From: a virus
Direction: 5' to 3' (one strand)
Virus record (IMG/VR): IMGVR_UViG_3300033156_000312
Span: 1-64,000 of that record
DNA: 64,000 bases
Shown here piece after piece: positions 55,965-64,000 of this stretch. Both the position numbers and the translations under genes were made by a program. How positions within the stretch are numbered: the first letter of the stretch is position 1; every line of letters starts with the position of its first letter. The notes beneath the pieces are model-generated. The model was given only the letters and a program-made list of their open reading frames with translations, made no database searches and had not been told where the DNA came from.

Positions 55965-57224
55965 TTATATACCGATTTTTGTTGAATCGGCAGATATTAT
56001 CAAATTTTCACCTTCAAGAGTGTTATCCTGAGTAACATACTCATTAACACTTGCCCCGCCACGTAATTCAGTAGGCGATAAGCCAGCGGCTTTAAAACCA
56101 TATTTAAATGAACTCTTGGTGTTATCATCAAAAATCTTAATTATCAAAGTTGCTTCATCAGTTAAATTCTCGACATCAATTATCCCGAAGTCGGGAGCTT
56201 CTCCTGCCAGCACTTCTTCGATAGTGAAATCCTCAAGAATTCTGCCTAACGTTACCGTTACGGTAGAATCAGTAATACCTCTTGCCACGACATCTTTATT
56301 TCCAATTTCTCTTATATCTTCTCTATCAAACGCAACGTCAAGAGTTACGCTTTGTAAACGATAGATATAATCAGAAGCACTTGGCTTACCTGACGCAGGT
56401 ATATACAAGTAGATAGAAACACTATCTCCAATTATACCAGCGACATCAGAATCGTTTAATGAGAATATCGTAGCAGGAGCCGTTCCAGATGTATAATAAA
56501 TTTTATATACATCGCCGATTGCGGCCTCATGAACTGTCAACATTTTCAATGATGGTGTATATTCATACTCTTCACTTGAAGAACCTTCTGATAGCTCTTT
56601 ACTGGAACCACTTCTAACTCGAACAACTCTCTGCATATACTTATCAGCAGTATTCGGGTCTTCAGCAGGTTCTCTTGTGCTAAGGTCTATCTCAACATCA
56701 TTACCTGTAAGCAAATCGCCAGTTTCAACCTCTGCTCGGTGATAAATGAAATACTTATTATCTCCTTGCAGAATTCTGGCTTGCTCTCCTACAAAGTCAA
56801 AACTTCTTTCAACGATTGCCTGTGGGTCTCCTATGGTAATTGAGAAGCCAGAGCATCTCAATGCAGGATACCATGCAGTGCCTTTAAATGTGCCATCATC
56901 ATCAGTCAGATATGCACATATATCGAAGTAAGGAGTTTTAAAATCTGCCAGGTCAATTTCATCTTCACCAACAGCACCTTTTACATCACTATTGACTAAC
57001 TTCTGCCAAAATTCAATATTTCCATACTCGTATTGGGTTAATGTATACCCAATCGTCGGACTCTTTTTCAGATACCCTACAGCACCATCTCGCCCTATCT
57101 CCTCAACCTTCTCTCTATTGAGAGTGATTGTTGGGTCAATTGCTTGTGCTCTGTCAATCTCGGCATCAGCAACGTCGTCCAATATAGGGAAGATTCTCGG
57201 TCTGTAATATGAACTGTGGATCAT
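55965..57224 (-). CDS. tail tube-like major virion protein
   Basis: 419 residues. Two beta-rich repeats share IGRDGAVGYLKKSPTIGYT near the start and IGNKDVVARGITDSTVTVTL near residue 310, as in tail tube proteins that contain a repeated tube fold. It is less AT-rich than its neighbours and has a strong ribosome site (AAAGGAGGACACA), both fitting an abundant structural protein. It lies between neck genes and the tape measure. Alternative: a capsid decoration protein. Confidence 0.7.
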   Translation of the reverse strand: MIHSSYYRPRIFPILDDVADAEIDRAQAIDPTITLNREKVEEIGRDGAVGYLKKSPTIGYTLTQYEYGNIEFWQKLVNSDVKGAVGEDEIDLADFKTPYFDICAYLTDDDGTFKGTAWYPALRCSGFSITIGDPQAIVERSFDFVGEQARILQGDNKYFIYHRAEVETGDLLTGNDVEIDLSTREPAEDPNTADKYMQRVVRVRSGSSKELSEGSSSEEYEYTPSLKMLTVHEAAIGDVYKIYYTSGTAPATIFSLNDSDVAGIIGDSVSIYLYIPASGKPSASDYIYRLQSVTLDVAFDREDIREIGNKDVVARGITDSTVTVTLGRILEDFTIEEVLAGEAPDFGIIDVENLTDEATLIIKIFDDNTKSSFKYGFKAAGLSPTELRGGASVNEYVTQDNTLEGENLIISADSTKIGI

Positions 57225-57260
57225 TGTGTCCTCCTTTGACTATTTTTCCGACATTATCTT

Positions 57261-57545
57261 TTAATCATTTTTATGACGCTCCTCACAAATTGCATCTCTT
57301 TTAATTATCGCTTTTTCTATTTTTCCTAATCTTCTATAAACCTTTTTCATCTCTTCATAAAGTTTGTCTTTAGATTCATTACTTTCTTTTTGTAATATTT
57401 TTACATCTTCTATAACATGTTTTAAGTCATTTTCTCTTATTTTAGTTGACACTATCTTGCCCACTATAAAATTAAAAACACTGAAGAAAAATGATACTAC
57501 TGCTATTATAAAGCCCCAAAATCGCCAATCTTTTAGAATTTCCAT
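57261..57545 (-). CDS. membrane-anchored coiled-coil protein (XhlA/holin-accessory-like)
   Basis: 94 residues: one membrane span near the N-terminus (WGFIIAVVSFFFSVFNFIVG) then a long coiled coil (DVKILQKESNESKDKLYEEM) ending EERHKND. This topology recalls XhlA-type hemolysin/holin-accessory proteins, though those usually have the span at the C-terminus. Its place among neck and tail genes is odd for a lysis protein. Role uncertain. Confidence 0.5.
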   Translation of the reverse strand: MEILKDWRFWGFIIAVVSFFFSVFNFIVGKIVSTKIRENDLKHVIEDVKILQKESNESKDKLYEEMKKVYRRLGKIEKAIIKRDAICEERHKND

Positions 57546-57546
57546 G

Positions 57547-58026
57547 TTATACTTCTATCCTCCCAAGACTACAGGTTAAAGTAAGAAGATGGCGGTATCG
57601 GTCATGAACATCGAGCTTACTTTTCTCAATATCGAAATCTATTGGAGTATCATCTATATTTGTTATTCTAATTCTTCCATTCGCCACTTTGCTCGTAATT
57701 TGTCCATTTGTTATCGTATAATCATAATAAGTGCATCCACTCTTTAATTTTTCTATCAAAAAATCTTTTAAATCCAATCTTTGTCCATCACTTTTCGCAA
57801 ATATATCTATTAATACTGACGGTGTTCTTACTGTAGAATTCCCACCGATTTCCGCTGGGTCATGAGATGTGATTCCACATCTTATACAAATAACAGGTAA
57901 ATCTATATTATAAACTCTTGAAAATGTTTTCTCTATATTGACATCACTCCAAGACCCAATTAATTCGCTTTCAAGATATTGTATAATACTGGCTTCGATA
58001 TTCCGAGATATTCTATATACTCCCAT
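57547..58026 (-). CDS. tail terminator-like neck protein
   Basis: 159 residues, GAGGACAATA before ATG. EASIIQYLESELIGSWSD, VRTPSVLIDIFAKSDGQR and LLTLTCSLGRIEV are in the layout of tail terminator or tail completion proteins (helix, strand, helix, strand). Position just before the tube-like gene supports the call; sequence similarity is weak. Confidence 0.6.
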   Translation of the reverse strand: MGVYRISRNIEASIIQYLESELIGSWSDVNIEKTFSRVYNIDLPVICIRCGITSHDPAEIGGNSTVRTPSVLIDIFAKSDGQRLDLKDFLIEKLKSGCTYYDYTITNGQITSKVANGRIRITNIDDTPIDFDIEKSKLDVHDRYRHLLTLTCSLGRIEV

Positions 58027-58580
58027 TATTGTCCTCTTTTTAGTGCCTGTAAAATTTTAGTGAGTTCCAATTCCATTTTTACTTGACTCGCTTGTATATA
58101 GTTAATTGGTCTAATTGGATGAGTAGGCCATATTCCACTTCCTGCTCCAGATTGATAATCAAAATGTTCTCTTCCTTTGCCAGCATATTCAGCTTTTGGT
58201 CTTCCGTCTCCACCTCTAAAATAGCCAGGAACGAATCCGCCACGAGCTGGGATATATGGGCTTCCACTTACTGTTTTGCCGGAATTCACAACATACCAAT
58301 ATGGGGCTCTTGTATTTAATCTGTCCAAACTACCAATTCCCCAAAATATTCTTCCCAATCCTGCACCAGCTTCTTTTACAAAATCAACGGATTTTGCTAA
58401 ATTACCACTCCCACCTTCTCTTTTTCTATTAGCATTTATATATGATTTCATATATCGTAATGTTCTATAGCCTAACACTAAAGCTCGCTCTTGAAATTTG
58501 AACCAATCTTTTTGAACAGTTTCATCCCAGAGTTTCTTAGTCTTGAATCTGGGAGTTACTTTCATTTTAAATTCTGGCAT
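58026..58580 (-). CDS. HK97 gp10-like neck protein
   Basis: 184 residues. FKFQERALVLGYRTLRYMK then APYWYVVNSGKT, SGSPYIPARGGFVPGYF and GSGIWPTHPIRPINYI resemble the gp10-type head-tail connector pattern (helix; W-v--G; a Gly-rich part; P--fi). GATTGGAGATAGAAA is the ribosome site. It sits in the neck gene cluster. Confidence 0.65.
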   Translation of the reverse strand: MPEFKMKVTPRFKTKKLWDETVQKDWFKFQERALVLGYRTLRYMKSYINANRKREGGSGNLAKSVDFVKEAGAGLGRIFWGIGSLDRLNTRAPYWYVVNSGKTVSGSPYIPARGGFVPGYFRGGDGRPKAEYAGKGREHFDYQSGAGSGIWPTHPIRPINYIQASQVKMELELTKILQALKRGQ

Positions 58581-58770
58581 TTTCTATCTCCAATCCTAAT
58601 TTCAAAAACCCTAATTTTATTTGTGCTTTTTTATTACATTCTTCGTTGGAACAAATTATCAAAAATCTATTACTTTTATTTGCTATGCAGTAAGTAGTAG
58701 CTTGAGCCTTGCAAAAGAAACACTTATGTCGCTTAAAATAAGATTTATACTTCCTTTTTGATATAGACAT
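58567..58770 (-). CDS. small zinc-finger protein in neck cluster
   Basis: 67 residues with HKCFFCKAQATTYC and ICSNEECNKKAQ supplying four Cys. It begins within the preceding gene (26-nt overlap) and runs 14 nt into the next. The ribosome site is weak. It may be an RNA-binding regulator or structural zinc protein. Confidence 0.55.
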   Translation of the reverse strand: MSISKRKYKSYFKRHKCFFCKAQATTYCIANKSNRFLIICSNEECNKKAQIKLGFLKLGLEIENARI

Positions 58771-59098
58771 AACAACGAAGATAATTTCCTTCCTCTCTTA
58801 TCTGCATACGTCCTGAAACTTTCCATCCATAAAAAATTTCTCCATCTATCAAAATTTTATAAGAAGCTTCAATGAGAGAGCGATGTTTTTTTTCGATAAT
58901 TATCTCTTTTGCTTTAGTTACACTAATTCCTATCATTTTCCATTGAGCTTGTGTTGCAGTTAAATCAGAAACAATTGCTCTTATCGGAAGAGGATTTAAT
59001 TCGCTATAGTCAACATTTTTCTCGAAAGGGTCTTGAATTTCCTCTTGTGCCATTATAATCCCAATTGATTGTGCTTGTTCCTGAAATAATTTATCCAT
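58745..59098 (-). CDS. head-closure-like neck protein
   Basis: 117 residues. DYSELNPLPIRAIVSDLTAT then GISVTKAKEIIIEKKHRS and IDGEIFYGWKVSGRMQIREE read as a beta barrel similar to head-closure (SPP1 gp16-like) proteins: proline-rich start, central barrel, last strand. The call depends on position and pattern. The ribosome site is weak (GGGACTAAATT). Confidence 0.55.
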   Translation of the reverse strand: MDKLFQEQAQSIGIIMAQEEIQDPFEKNVDYSELNPLPIRAIVSDLTATQAQWKMIGISVTKAKEIIIEKKHRSLIEASYKILIDGEIFYGWKVSGRMQIREEGNYLRCYVYIKKEV

Positions 59099-59101
59099 AA
59101 T

Positions 59102-61522
59102 TTAGTCCCAAAGTTCCGCCACACCGTGTAGCTTGAGTTTTTTATTGTTAAATGTTTGCATTTTCCATTTCATATTAGTGCCACTAATACCTGTTGTTTC
59201 AAATTCTTTTATACCACTTAATACACGTTTATTATTATCGTAATCGCCTTCATCTGTCAAAGTAACTTGTTCCCAAGTAGTTCCTCCATCTTTACTTACA
59301 TAAGCTTTTAGGTCTGTATTAATTGTAATTGTGTCAATATCTTCTTCAAATAACACCAATCGTGCAGTATCTGGTTCTGTATCAGCAGTAAATGATTCTG
59401 AAATTAAAATCATATTAGAAGGGTCAGATTCAGCGTATATATTATCTATATAGAAAGTATTAGTAGCATCTGCGTTAGTTACTTTAATTTTTATCCAGTC
59501 TATATCATCTTTATTAGCGTCTGAAATAGCTGATATATCCCAAGTTTTAGTTTCCCAAGTATTAGCTGAACTTACTGCTATATTATAAGTAGAAGTAGTT
59601 CCTCCACTATCGTGTATTTGTAATTGTAAATTAGTCCCTGTTCTTGAAGCGTATATATCAAATTTTATTCTGTCATATGAAGATAAATCTTTATAACTCC
59701 CAGTGCTATATTCGTGAGTAAGTGTTTCATTTAAAGAATCAGTAGCATCTGCAACTATTTTGAGAGAATATGAGCCTTGTTGTTTTATTGTTGATTCTGA
59801 ATATGACTGAAGTCCACCTTCTCCATAAGCTTGTGTTGGAACTGTTATAGTATCTGTATTACCAGTAGAAGGAGAAGCATTAAAGATATTAGAATGTTGT
59901 ATTCTTATTTCATCCATATAGCCATTAAAATAATAGTATCCTGGAATTCCCCCTATAAATAATTCATCCGCAATTGTCAATGTTGAATTATCTTGAACAT
60001 AGTTTACTTGATTACCGTCTTTGTATATAGCATATTCATTACCTACTTTACAAAGGGCTATATGATGCCAATTAGTATCTGTTATTTCTCCTCCATAACC
60101 TGTATTAATTATATCATCACTATCACGTAAACGAAATCTTATCCCACTTCCATCAGCATGATTAAATTGCCAAAAAGAAGTTCCATCTCCTTGTTGTATA
60201 TAAATCTCAGTTCCAGCATGGTCAGTATGTTTTACCCAAAAATCTATAGTCCAATCATCTGAATTTGAATCGCATATATCCCAATCTGCACTATCCGAAA
60301 AAGACATATAATCAGAATCACCATCAAATTTGTAAGATGCTGTGCCCCATTTTTTATTAGCAGTATCTAATTGCATAGTTCCATGAAATGTAGGAATATG
60401 ATAATTTCCACTTCCACCGTCCCCAGAAACATCTTGTGTATTCATATGCAATAATAATTTCGTATTAGAATCTGAACTATGTTCTGTTGTTGGAACTGTT
60501 ATAGTATCTGTATTACCAGTAGAAGGAGAAGCATTAAAGATATTAGAATGTTGTATTCTTATTTCATCCATATAGCCATCGAAAAAGTAAGAATAGCCTG
60601 AAGCTAAATTCCCTATTAATAAATCTCCAGCAAAAGTATCTATATCACTATCATTAAGATACCCTCCTTGTGTCCCATCAAGATAAATTCCGTAATCGTT
60701 TCCCACTTTACAAAGGGCTATATGATGCCAATTAGTATCTGTTATTGTCGAACCATTAAAATCAACAATCCAAACGTTTGCTGAACGTATCGCAAATCTT
60801 AATCCAGCAGTATCGCTGTGAGTTAAAATCCATCTATTCTCAACATCTTCAAACTGTGCCATGTAATATTGCAATCCAGTAATATTATTATGTTTTACCC
60901 AGAAATCTATAGTAAAATTAGTGGAAATATCCCAATCAGCACTATCAGGTATAGATAAATAATCACTATCACCATCAAAGTAACAAGAAGAAGAACCCCA
61001 CTTTTTATTGTCTGTTTTCAATTGTGCCGTTTCGTTTTGAGTTACTACATGTCCTGTATTTCCAGAATCTATAATTTCTTTTCCACCATCTTGACCATCT
61101 CCATGAAGAAGTAATTTTGTATCAGAATCTAAACCGCCAACTACAGAAGTTTCCCAATTTGCTTGTGCCGAAGCGTCAGAGGAATATTCGCAATAATCTA
61201 TTTCTAAATCTGCTATAGAAGAAGGTTCATAATAATCATCAGTAGAATTATAAGTTTGCCCTGAACTTCCACCTGTTCCAGTATCTACACCACTCTCATC
61301 AGTAAATACATCTCTAATACCGTCTATCATTTCATGTTTTGTAAATGAATTTTGAACAGCTATATCAAAGGCATTAAGCATAGTATTTAATTCTATTCTA
61401 TCCGCTATTTTAGCTTTGTTATTCTCTATTTTTAGAGTAAAATCATCTATTTTATCTGCCAGATAACCTGGAGATGTATCACTTGAATTAGCTTGAAATT
61501 TATTACTTTCATGTTTTGGCAT
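59102..61522 (-). CDS. LamG-repeat fibre or adhesin protein
   Basis: 806 residues. After a helical N-terminus (residues 1-90) it has two LamG/concanavalin-like domains (about 130-335 and 345-545), each with KLLLHGDGQD or KLLLHMNTQD, FTIDFWVKH or WTIDFWVKH, NWHHIALCKVGN and FFDGYMDEIRIQHS motifs. A C-terminal carbohydrate-binding-like domain follows (YSLKIVADATDSLNETLTHE). The two domains share long exact DNA stretches. Probably a receptor or glycan-binding appendage; GCAGAGGTAATAAATT precedes ATG. Confidence 0.8.
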   Translation of the reverse strand: MPKHESNKFQANSSDTSPGYLADKIDDFTLKIENNKAKIADRIELNTMLNAFDIAVQNSFTKHEMIDGIRDVFTDESGVDTGTGGSSGQTYNSTDDYYEPSSIADLEIDYCEYSSDASAQANWETSVVGGLDSDTKLLLHGDGQDGGKEIIDSGNTGHVVTQNETAQLKTDNKKWGSSSCYFDGDSDYLSIPDSADWDISTNFTIDFWVKHNNITGLQYYMAQFEDVENRWILTHSDTAGLRFAIRSANVWIVDFNGSTITDTNWHHIALCKVGNDYGIYLDGTQGGYLNDSDIDTFAGDLLIGNLASGYSYFFDGYMDEIRIQHSNIFNASPSTGNTDTITVPTTEHSSDSNTKLLLHMNTQDVSGDGGSGNYHIPTFHGTMQLDTANKKWGTASYKFDGDSDYMSFSDSADWDICDSNSDDWTIDFWVKHTDHAGTEIYIQQGDGTSFWQFNHADGSGIRFRLRDSDDIINTGYGGEITDTNWHHIALCKVGNEYAIYKDGNQVNYVQDNSTLTIADELFIGGIPGYYYFNGYMDEIRIQHSNIFNASPSTGNTDTITVPTQAYGEGGLQSYSESTIKQQGSYSLKIVADATDSLNETLTHEYSTGSYKDLSSYDRIKFDIYASRTGTNLQLQIHDSGGTTSTYNIAVSSANTWETKTWDISAISDANKDDIDWIKIKVTNADATNTFYIDNIYAESDPSNMILISESFTADTEPDTARLVLFEEDIDTITINTDLKAYVSKDGGTTWEQVTLTDEGDYDNNKRVLSGIKEFETTGISGTNMKWKMQTFNNKKLKLHGVAELWD
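59833..60584 (-). repeat. direct DNA repeats inside the LamG gene
   Basis: About 90 bp starting GTTGGAACTGTTATAGTATC occur identically at about 59833-59923 and 60490-60580, and a further stretch with TTTACAAAGGGCTATATGAT occurs at about 60047 and 60708. Such exact identity within two otherwise diverged LamG domains points to recent gene conversion or duplication. Confidence 0.8.
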
Positions 61523-61528
61523 AATTTA

Positions 61529-61705
61529 TTACCTCTGCTTTGGGACTATTTGAATCATAGGAACTGTAATTAAATCTAAATCATATTTTTCAAGAATAGT
61601 TCTAATTTCTTTATCTGCTTTTTGTATCTTTTTTTGCAATAATTGTTGAGCTTTAATCTGTAACTCTTGTTCTGTTAAACGTTCACTTTTTTTCTTCTTA
61701 AACAT
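61529..61705 (-). CDS. 58-aa helical protein
   Basis: 58 residues, MFKKKKSERLTEQELQIKAQ onward, helical and Gln/Lys-rich, ending ITVPMIQIVPKQR. AAGGAGGTAGGAG is a strong ribosome site. It sits between the two large appendage genes and could be a fibre chaperone or connector. No family is recognised. Confidence 0.6.
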   Translation of the reverse strand: MFKKKKSERLTEQELQIKAQQLLQKKIQKADKEIRTILEKYDLDLITVPMIQIVPKQR

Positions 61706-61716
61706 CTCCTACCTCC

Positions 61717-63306
61717 TTAAGTTAATTCTACTCCCACAACATCTCCACTTCCTCTTCTAAATAATAAATAAATACGATTTGAATCATCAGTATCTTTCCA
61801 TATTGCCATATAATCATCAGCATTTAAAGTTGGTTCAGAAGCTTGAGCGTATATTTTTATTTTTAATTCCCCTGTTATTTCTTGTTTTCCGTTTATTTTT
61901 ACATATTCATTATCAAATTCTCCATAAATTAAAGGAACAGACCCAGTAACCTTTCCATCATTTTCAATATATAACTTATTTGAACCTGTTTCATTATAAC
62001 CTGCATGATTTCCAATGAAAACATTCTTGTTACCTGAAATATTATTACGTCCTGACCCTGCACCTATGAACACATTATACTCTCCTTCTGTGTTCTGATT
62101 TCCTGCCGCATGCCCTACAAAAGTATTTTGCTGGCCTCCTATATTGTTTTCCCCTGCATTTACACCTATAAAAGTATTATAAATTCCTGTTGTATTAAGT
62201 CGTCCAGAGTATCTTCCTATAAACGTATTTCCATATCCAGTGCATCCTCCTGTAATATCTTGCCCTTGTCCTGCCGCATGCCCTACAAAAGTATTATACT
62301 CTCCTGTTGTATTCCAATACCCCGCCTTCATACCTATAAAAGTATTAAAATCGGCTATATTTTGACAACCAGATAACTGACCTACAAAAGTATTATACTC
62401 TCCTTCTGTGTTCTGATTTCCTGCCGCTTGCCCTATAAAAGTATTATGCTCTCCTGTTGTATTCTGATTTCCTGCTCCATGTCCTATAAAAGTATTGTTA
62501 CTTGCTATTGTATTTTTTTGACCTGACTTTACCCCTACAAAAGTGTTGTTATATCCTGATGTATTGTCTATACCTGCCCAAGCACCTATAAAAGTATTAT
62601 AATTGCTGGTAGCATTTTGACCTGCTCGTGCACCTATAAAAGTGTTATAAGTTTCTGAAGTAATTGCTTGTCCTGCATAAGCACCTATAAAAGTATTATA
62701 AATTCCTGAAGTAAAATTATAACCAGCTCTTATTCCTACAAAAGTGCCTTCAGTTCCCGTTGAAAGTCCACTTTGTCCTTTGCCTGCTTCTTTACCTATA
62801 AAAGTGTTCTTATCCCCTGTATTATATAATCCTGCTTCTTTACCTAAAACTATCCCATCTGTATTTAATTCTTTCAGGAAATCATAACCAGTGTATCTAT
62901 AAGCTCCTATTTTTAAATCTAAACCATTAGAATCGAATCTTGTTATCTCATTGTTATCTACTACATTAGTAATATAACTCCCGCCAGTTATGTCTACAAC
63001 TTCAACTTTTGAATCGTCTTCTTCTATTTTATCGGTATTTATTACAAGTGCTTCCGCTTTCCATTTTGAAGAAGCTGAATCATATCTCATTATATAATCG
63101 TCTTGAGGAGTTCCAGTATCAAAATCTACATCACTTAAATCATTCAATTGATTTACAGAGCCAGAACCAGCGACCCATTCAAATTTGCTTTGACCAGAAG
63201 CTTTACGAATATAATAATTATCCTGAATAGCATTAATAGCTTCAATATCATCTGGTAGAATACTTCTAATTTGAGAATGCCTAACTCTTGTATTTCTTTC
63301 CGCCAT
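61717..63306 (-). CDS. tail fibre-like protein with NTFIG-AG repeats
   Basis: 529 residues. The N-terminal 120 residues (HSQIRSILPDDIEAINAIQD, KFEWVAGSGSVNQLNDLSDV) look like a virion-attachment module. Residues about 140-440 carry roughly a dozen degenerate repeats of 20-24 residues around YNTFIGxxAGxxNTSG, as in trimeric beta-solenoid or YadA-head-like adhesins. The C-terminus (ELKIKIYAQASEPTLNADDY) matches a common phage-fibre ending. AAGAGGAATAT precedes ATG. Likely a trimeric tail fibre. Confidence 0.8.
   Translation of the reverse strand: MAERNTRVRHSQIRSILPDDIEAINAIQDNYYIRKASGQSKFEWVAGSGSVNQLNDLSDVDFDTGTPQDDYIMRYDSASSKWKAEALVINTDKIEEDDSKVEVVDITGGSYITNVVDNNEITRFDSNGLDLKIGAYRYTGYDFLKELNTDGIVLGKEAGLYNTGDKNTFIGKEAGKGQSGLSTGTEGTFVGIRAGYNFTSGIYNTFIGAYAGQAITSETYNTFIGARAGQNATSNYNTFIGAWAGIDNTSGYNNTFVGVKSGQKNTIASNNTFIGHGAGNQNTTGEHNTFIGQAAGNQNTEGEYNTFVGQLSGCQNIADFNTFIGMKAGYWNTTGEYNTFVGHAAGQGQDITGGCTGYGNTFIGRYSGRLNTTGIYNTFIGVNAGENNIGGQQNTFVGHAAGNQNTEGEYNVFIGAGSGRNNISGNKNVFIGNHAGYNETGSNKLYIENDGKVTGSVPLIYGEFDNEYVKINGKQEITGELKIKIYAQASEPTLNADDYMAIWKDTDDSNRIYLLFRRGSGDVVGVELT
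62030..62720 (-). repeat. degenerate tandem repeats coding for the NTFIG fibre
   Basis: The DNA repeats around CCTATAAAAGTATTATA and CCTGCCGCATGCCCTACAAA (on + strand), with units of about 60-72 bp. These encode the NTFIG/AG repeats, so they are coding repeats and not a CRISPR array. Repeated DNA here would allow length change by recombination. Confidence 0.75.
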
Positions 63307-63318
63307 ATATTCCTCTTG

Positions 63319-63513
63319 TTACAAATTTAAATTCTTTAAGATAAATAGAATTAACCTACTTAACTTCTTTAGATAGTTTTTAGCCGAATTAAGGTTAGTT
63401 ATATTATTATCAATATAATTATTAATTTGTTGTGGCGATAAATTATCAATCCAAGATAATTTAATTTCTCTTATCGCTTCTCGCTGTTTGTCTGATTTGA
63501 GTCGTTCTGGCAT
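63319..63513 (-). CDS. small helical hypothetical protein
   Basis: 64 residues, PERLKSDKQREAIREIKLSW onward, with LSPQQINNYIDNNITNL and a hydrophobic basic tail. GAGAGGAACTATAAA precedes ATG. No family is recognised. Confidence 0.6.
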   Translation of the reverse strand: MPERLKSDKQREAIREIKLSWIDNLSPQQINNYIDNNITNLNSAKNYLKKLSRLILFILKNLNL

Positions 63514-63514
63514 T

Positions 63515-63715
63515 TTATAGTTCCTCTCTTACAAATGCGGATATTTTAAAATCAAATTTATAATCCTGAAAGCACTTCTTACAAGTTACTTTATAACTGT
63601 TTAATTTATAGGTAAAATCATTTGAATTTACTTTTTCTGTTATTGGACTGATATAAAAATCATCATGTCCACAGAACCGACAATAAAAGTTCATTTTAGT
63701 AACTAAAGTGCTCAT
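63515..63715 (-). CDS. small zinc-ribbon protein
   Basis: 66 residues. FYCRFCGHDDFYIS and VTCKKCFQDYKF give two CxxC pairs forming a zinc ribbon, with beta strands between. It begins right after the stop of the gene before it. Function unknown. Confidence 0.6.
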   Translation of the reverse strand: MSTLVTKMNFYCRFCGHDDFYISPITEKVNSNDFTYKLNSYKVTCKKCFQDYKFDFKISAFVREEL

Positions 63716-63958
63716 TTATTTTTCTTCTTTCTTTTCTTCTGGGGGCATTAATAATTCATTAATAAACAGAATAATTCCTTCTAACTTTGCCACTTGAAAT
63801 TGTATTTGTTTTATTGCATTTTCGCCTTTTTTCTTTTCGGCTTTCGCCCACTTTAATTTACCTTCTATAATTCCACGAAGATTATTAGAGTCTATCTGGC
63901 GATTCTTTTTCATACGTTTTAAAGTTTCTTTCTGTTTTTTATTCATTTTTTTCCTCAT
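63716..63958 (-). CDS. basic coiled-coil protein, first gene of the visible minus-strand block
   Basis: 80 residues from ATG 63958 (AAGGAGTATAAA upstream); a second in-frame ATG lies four codons in. KKQKETLKRMKKNRQIDSNN then a coiled coil (KQIQFQVAKLEGIILFINEL) and an acidic tail. No family is recognised. The operon probably continues beyond the right edge toward head genes. Confidence 0.6.
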   Translation of the reverse strand: MRKKMNKKQKETLKRMKKNRQIDSNNLRGIIEGKLKWAKAEKKKGENAIKQIQFQVAKLEGIILFINELLMPPEEKKEEK

Positions 63959-64000
63959 TTTATACTCCTTACTTTAATAATTATAGTTAACGTGTTTTTG

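Noticed and set aside
62030-62720. Regular repeats that look like a CRISPR array
   Set aside because: The repeats are in frame, degenerate and encode NTFIG/AG fibre repeats; there are no unique spacers of constant length and no cas genes.

Overview
The window is part of the genome of a large, AT-rich, tailed double-stranded DNA phage that lies outside the best-known families. The evidence is a tail morphogenesis block (tape-measure protein, tube-like protein, neck proteins, fibre-like and LamG proteins), a complete phage-style replication and recombination set (family B DNA polymerase, primase-helicase, RecA, RuvC-like and Hjc-like nucleases, an SbcCD pair, a flap endonuclease), dense gene packing with ATGA/TAATG overlaps, and several homing elements. 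Most starts carry a clear Shine-Dalgarno sequence, and two near-identical sigma70-type promoters (TTGACA or TTGTCA, 18 bp, extended -10 TGATATACT) drive rightward clusters. The host is therefore a bacterium with ordinary sigma70 and anti-SD rules. A DegS/RseP-like protease set hints at a host with an envelope-stress pathway, but the host cannot be named from sequence. No capsid, portal or terminase gene is visible; these probably lie beyond the right edge.

Layout. 1-5.9 kb (+): end of a PC4-like ssDNA-binding protein, a 400-bp AT-rich promoter region, small early genes, nucleotide-metabolism genes (deaminase, deoxyribosyltransferase-like), a phage bS21 ribosomal protein and a flap endonuclease. 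6-14.7 kb (+): a protease and transport region with a ClpP-like protease, two trypsin-fold proteases (one membrane-anchored, one with a signal peptide), an RseP-like site-2 protease, a metallophosphoesterase interrupted by an intein, an ImmA/IrrE-like HExxH protease, a folate/biopterin-type (BT1) transporter and a SemiSWEET-like PQ-loop protein. 14.7-34 kb (+): YopX, MgtC/SapB-like protein, HNH endonucleases, HTH-phosphoesterase, primase-helicase, M17 leucyl aminopeptidase, RuvC-like resolvase, RecA, cupin, PolB, SbcD/SbcC-like nuclease and an HNH-MazG fusion. 34-43.6 kb (+): a surface-chemistry island with a cytidylyltransferase-methyltransferase fusion, a nucleotidyltransferase, two sulfotransferase-like proteins, a membrane-linked APS kinase, a LicD-like protein, GT29-like and other glycosyltransferases, and a papain-like amidase. 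43.6-64 kb (-): tail and virion genes read leftward, converging on the + genes with a 16-bp overlap at 43588-43603.

How it may work together. The replication genes form an almost self-sufficient DNA synthesis and recombination system. The protease block, ClpP-like plus anchored S1 protease plus secreted S1 protease plus S2P in consecutive genes, matches the parts list of bacterial regulated intramembrane proteolysis (DegS, RseP, ClpXP). I propose that the phage carries its own copy of this cascade to rewire, trigger or dampen host envelope signalling. The 36-42 kb island contains an APS kinase and sulfotransferases that would make and use PAPS, so the phage may sulfate and otherwise decorate a glycan, lipid or virion component. 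These two systems, the intein in a phosphoesterase active site, and the HNH-MazG fusion are the most interesting features. All functions are inferred from motifs read by eye; none was confirmed by database search.
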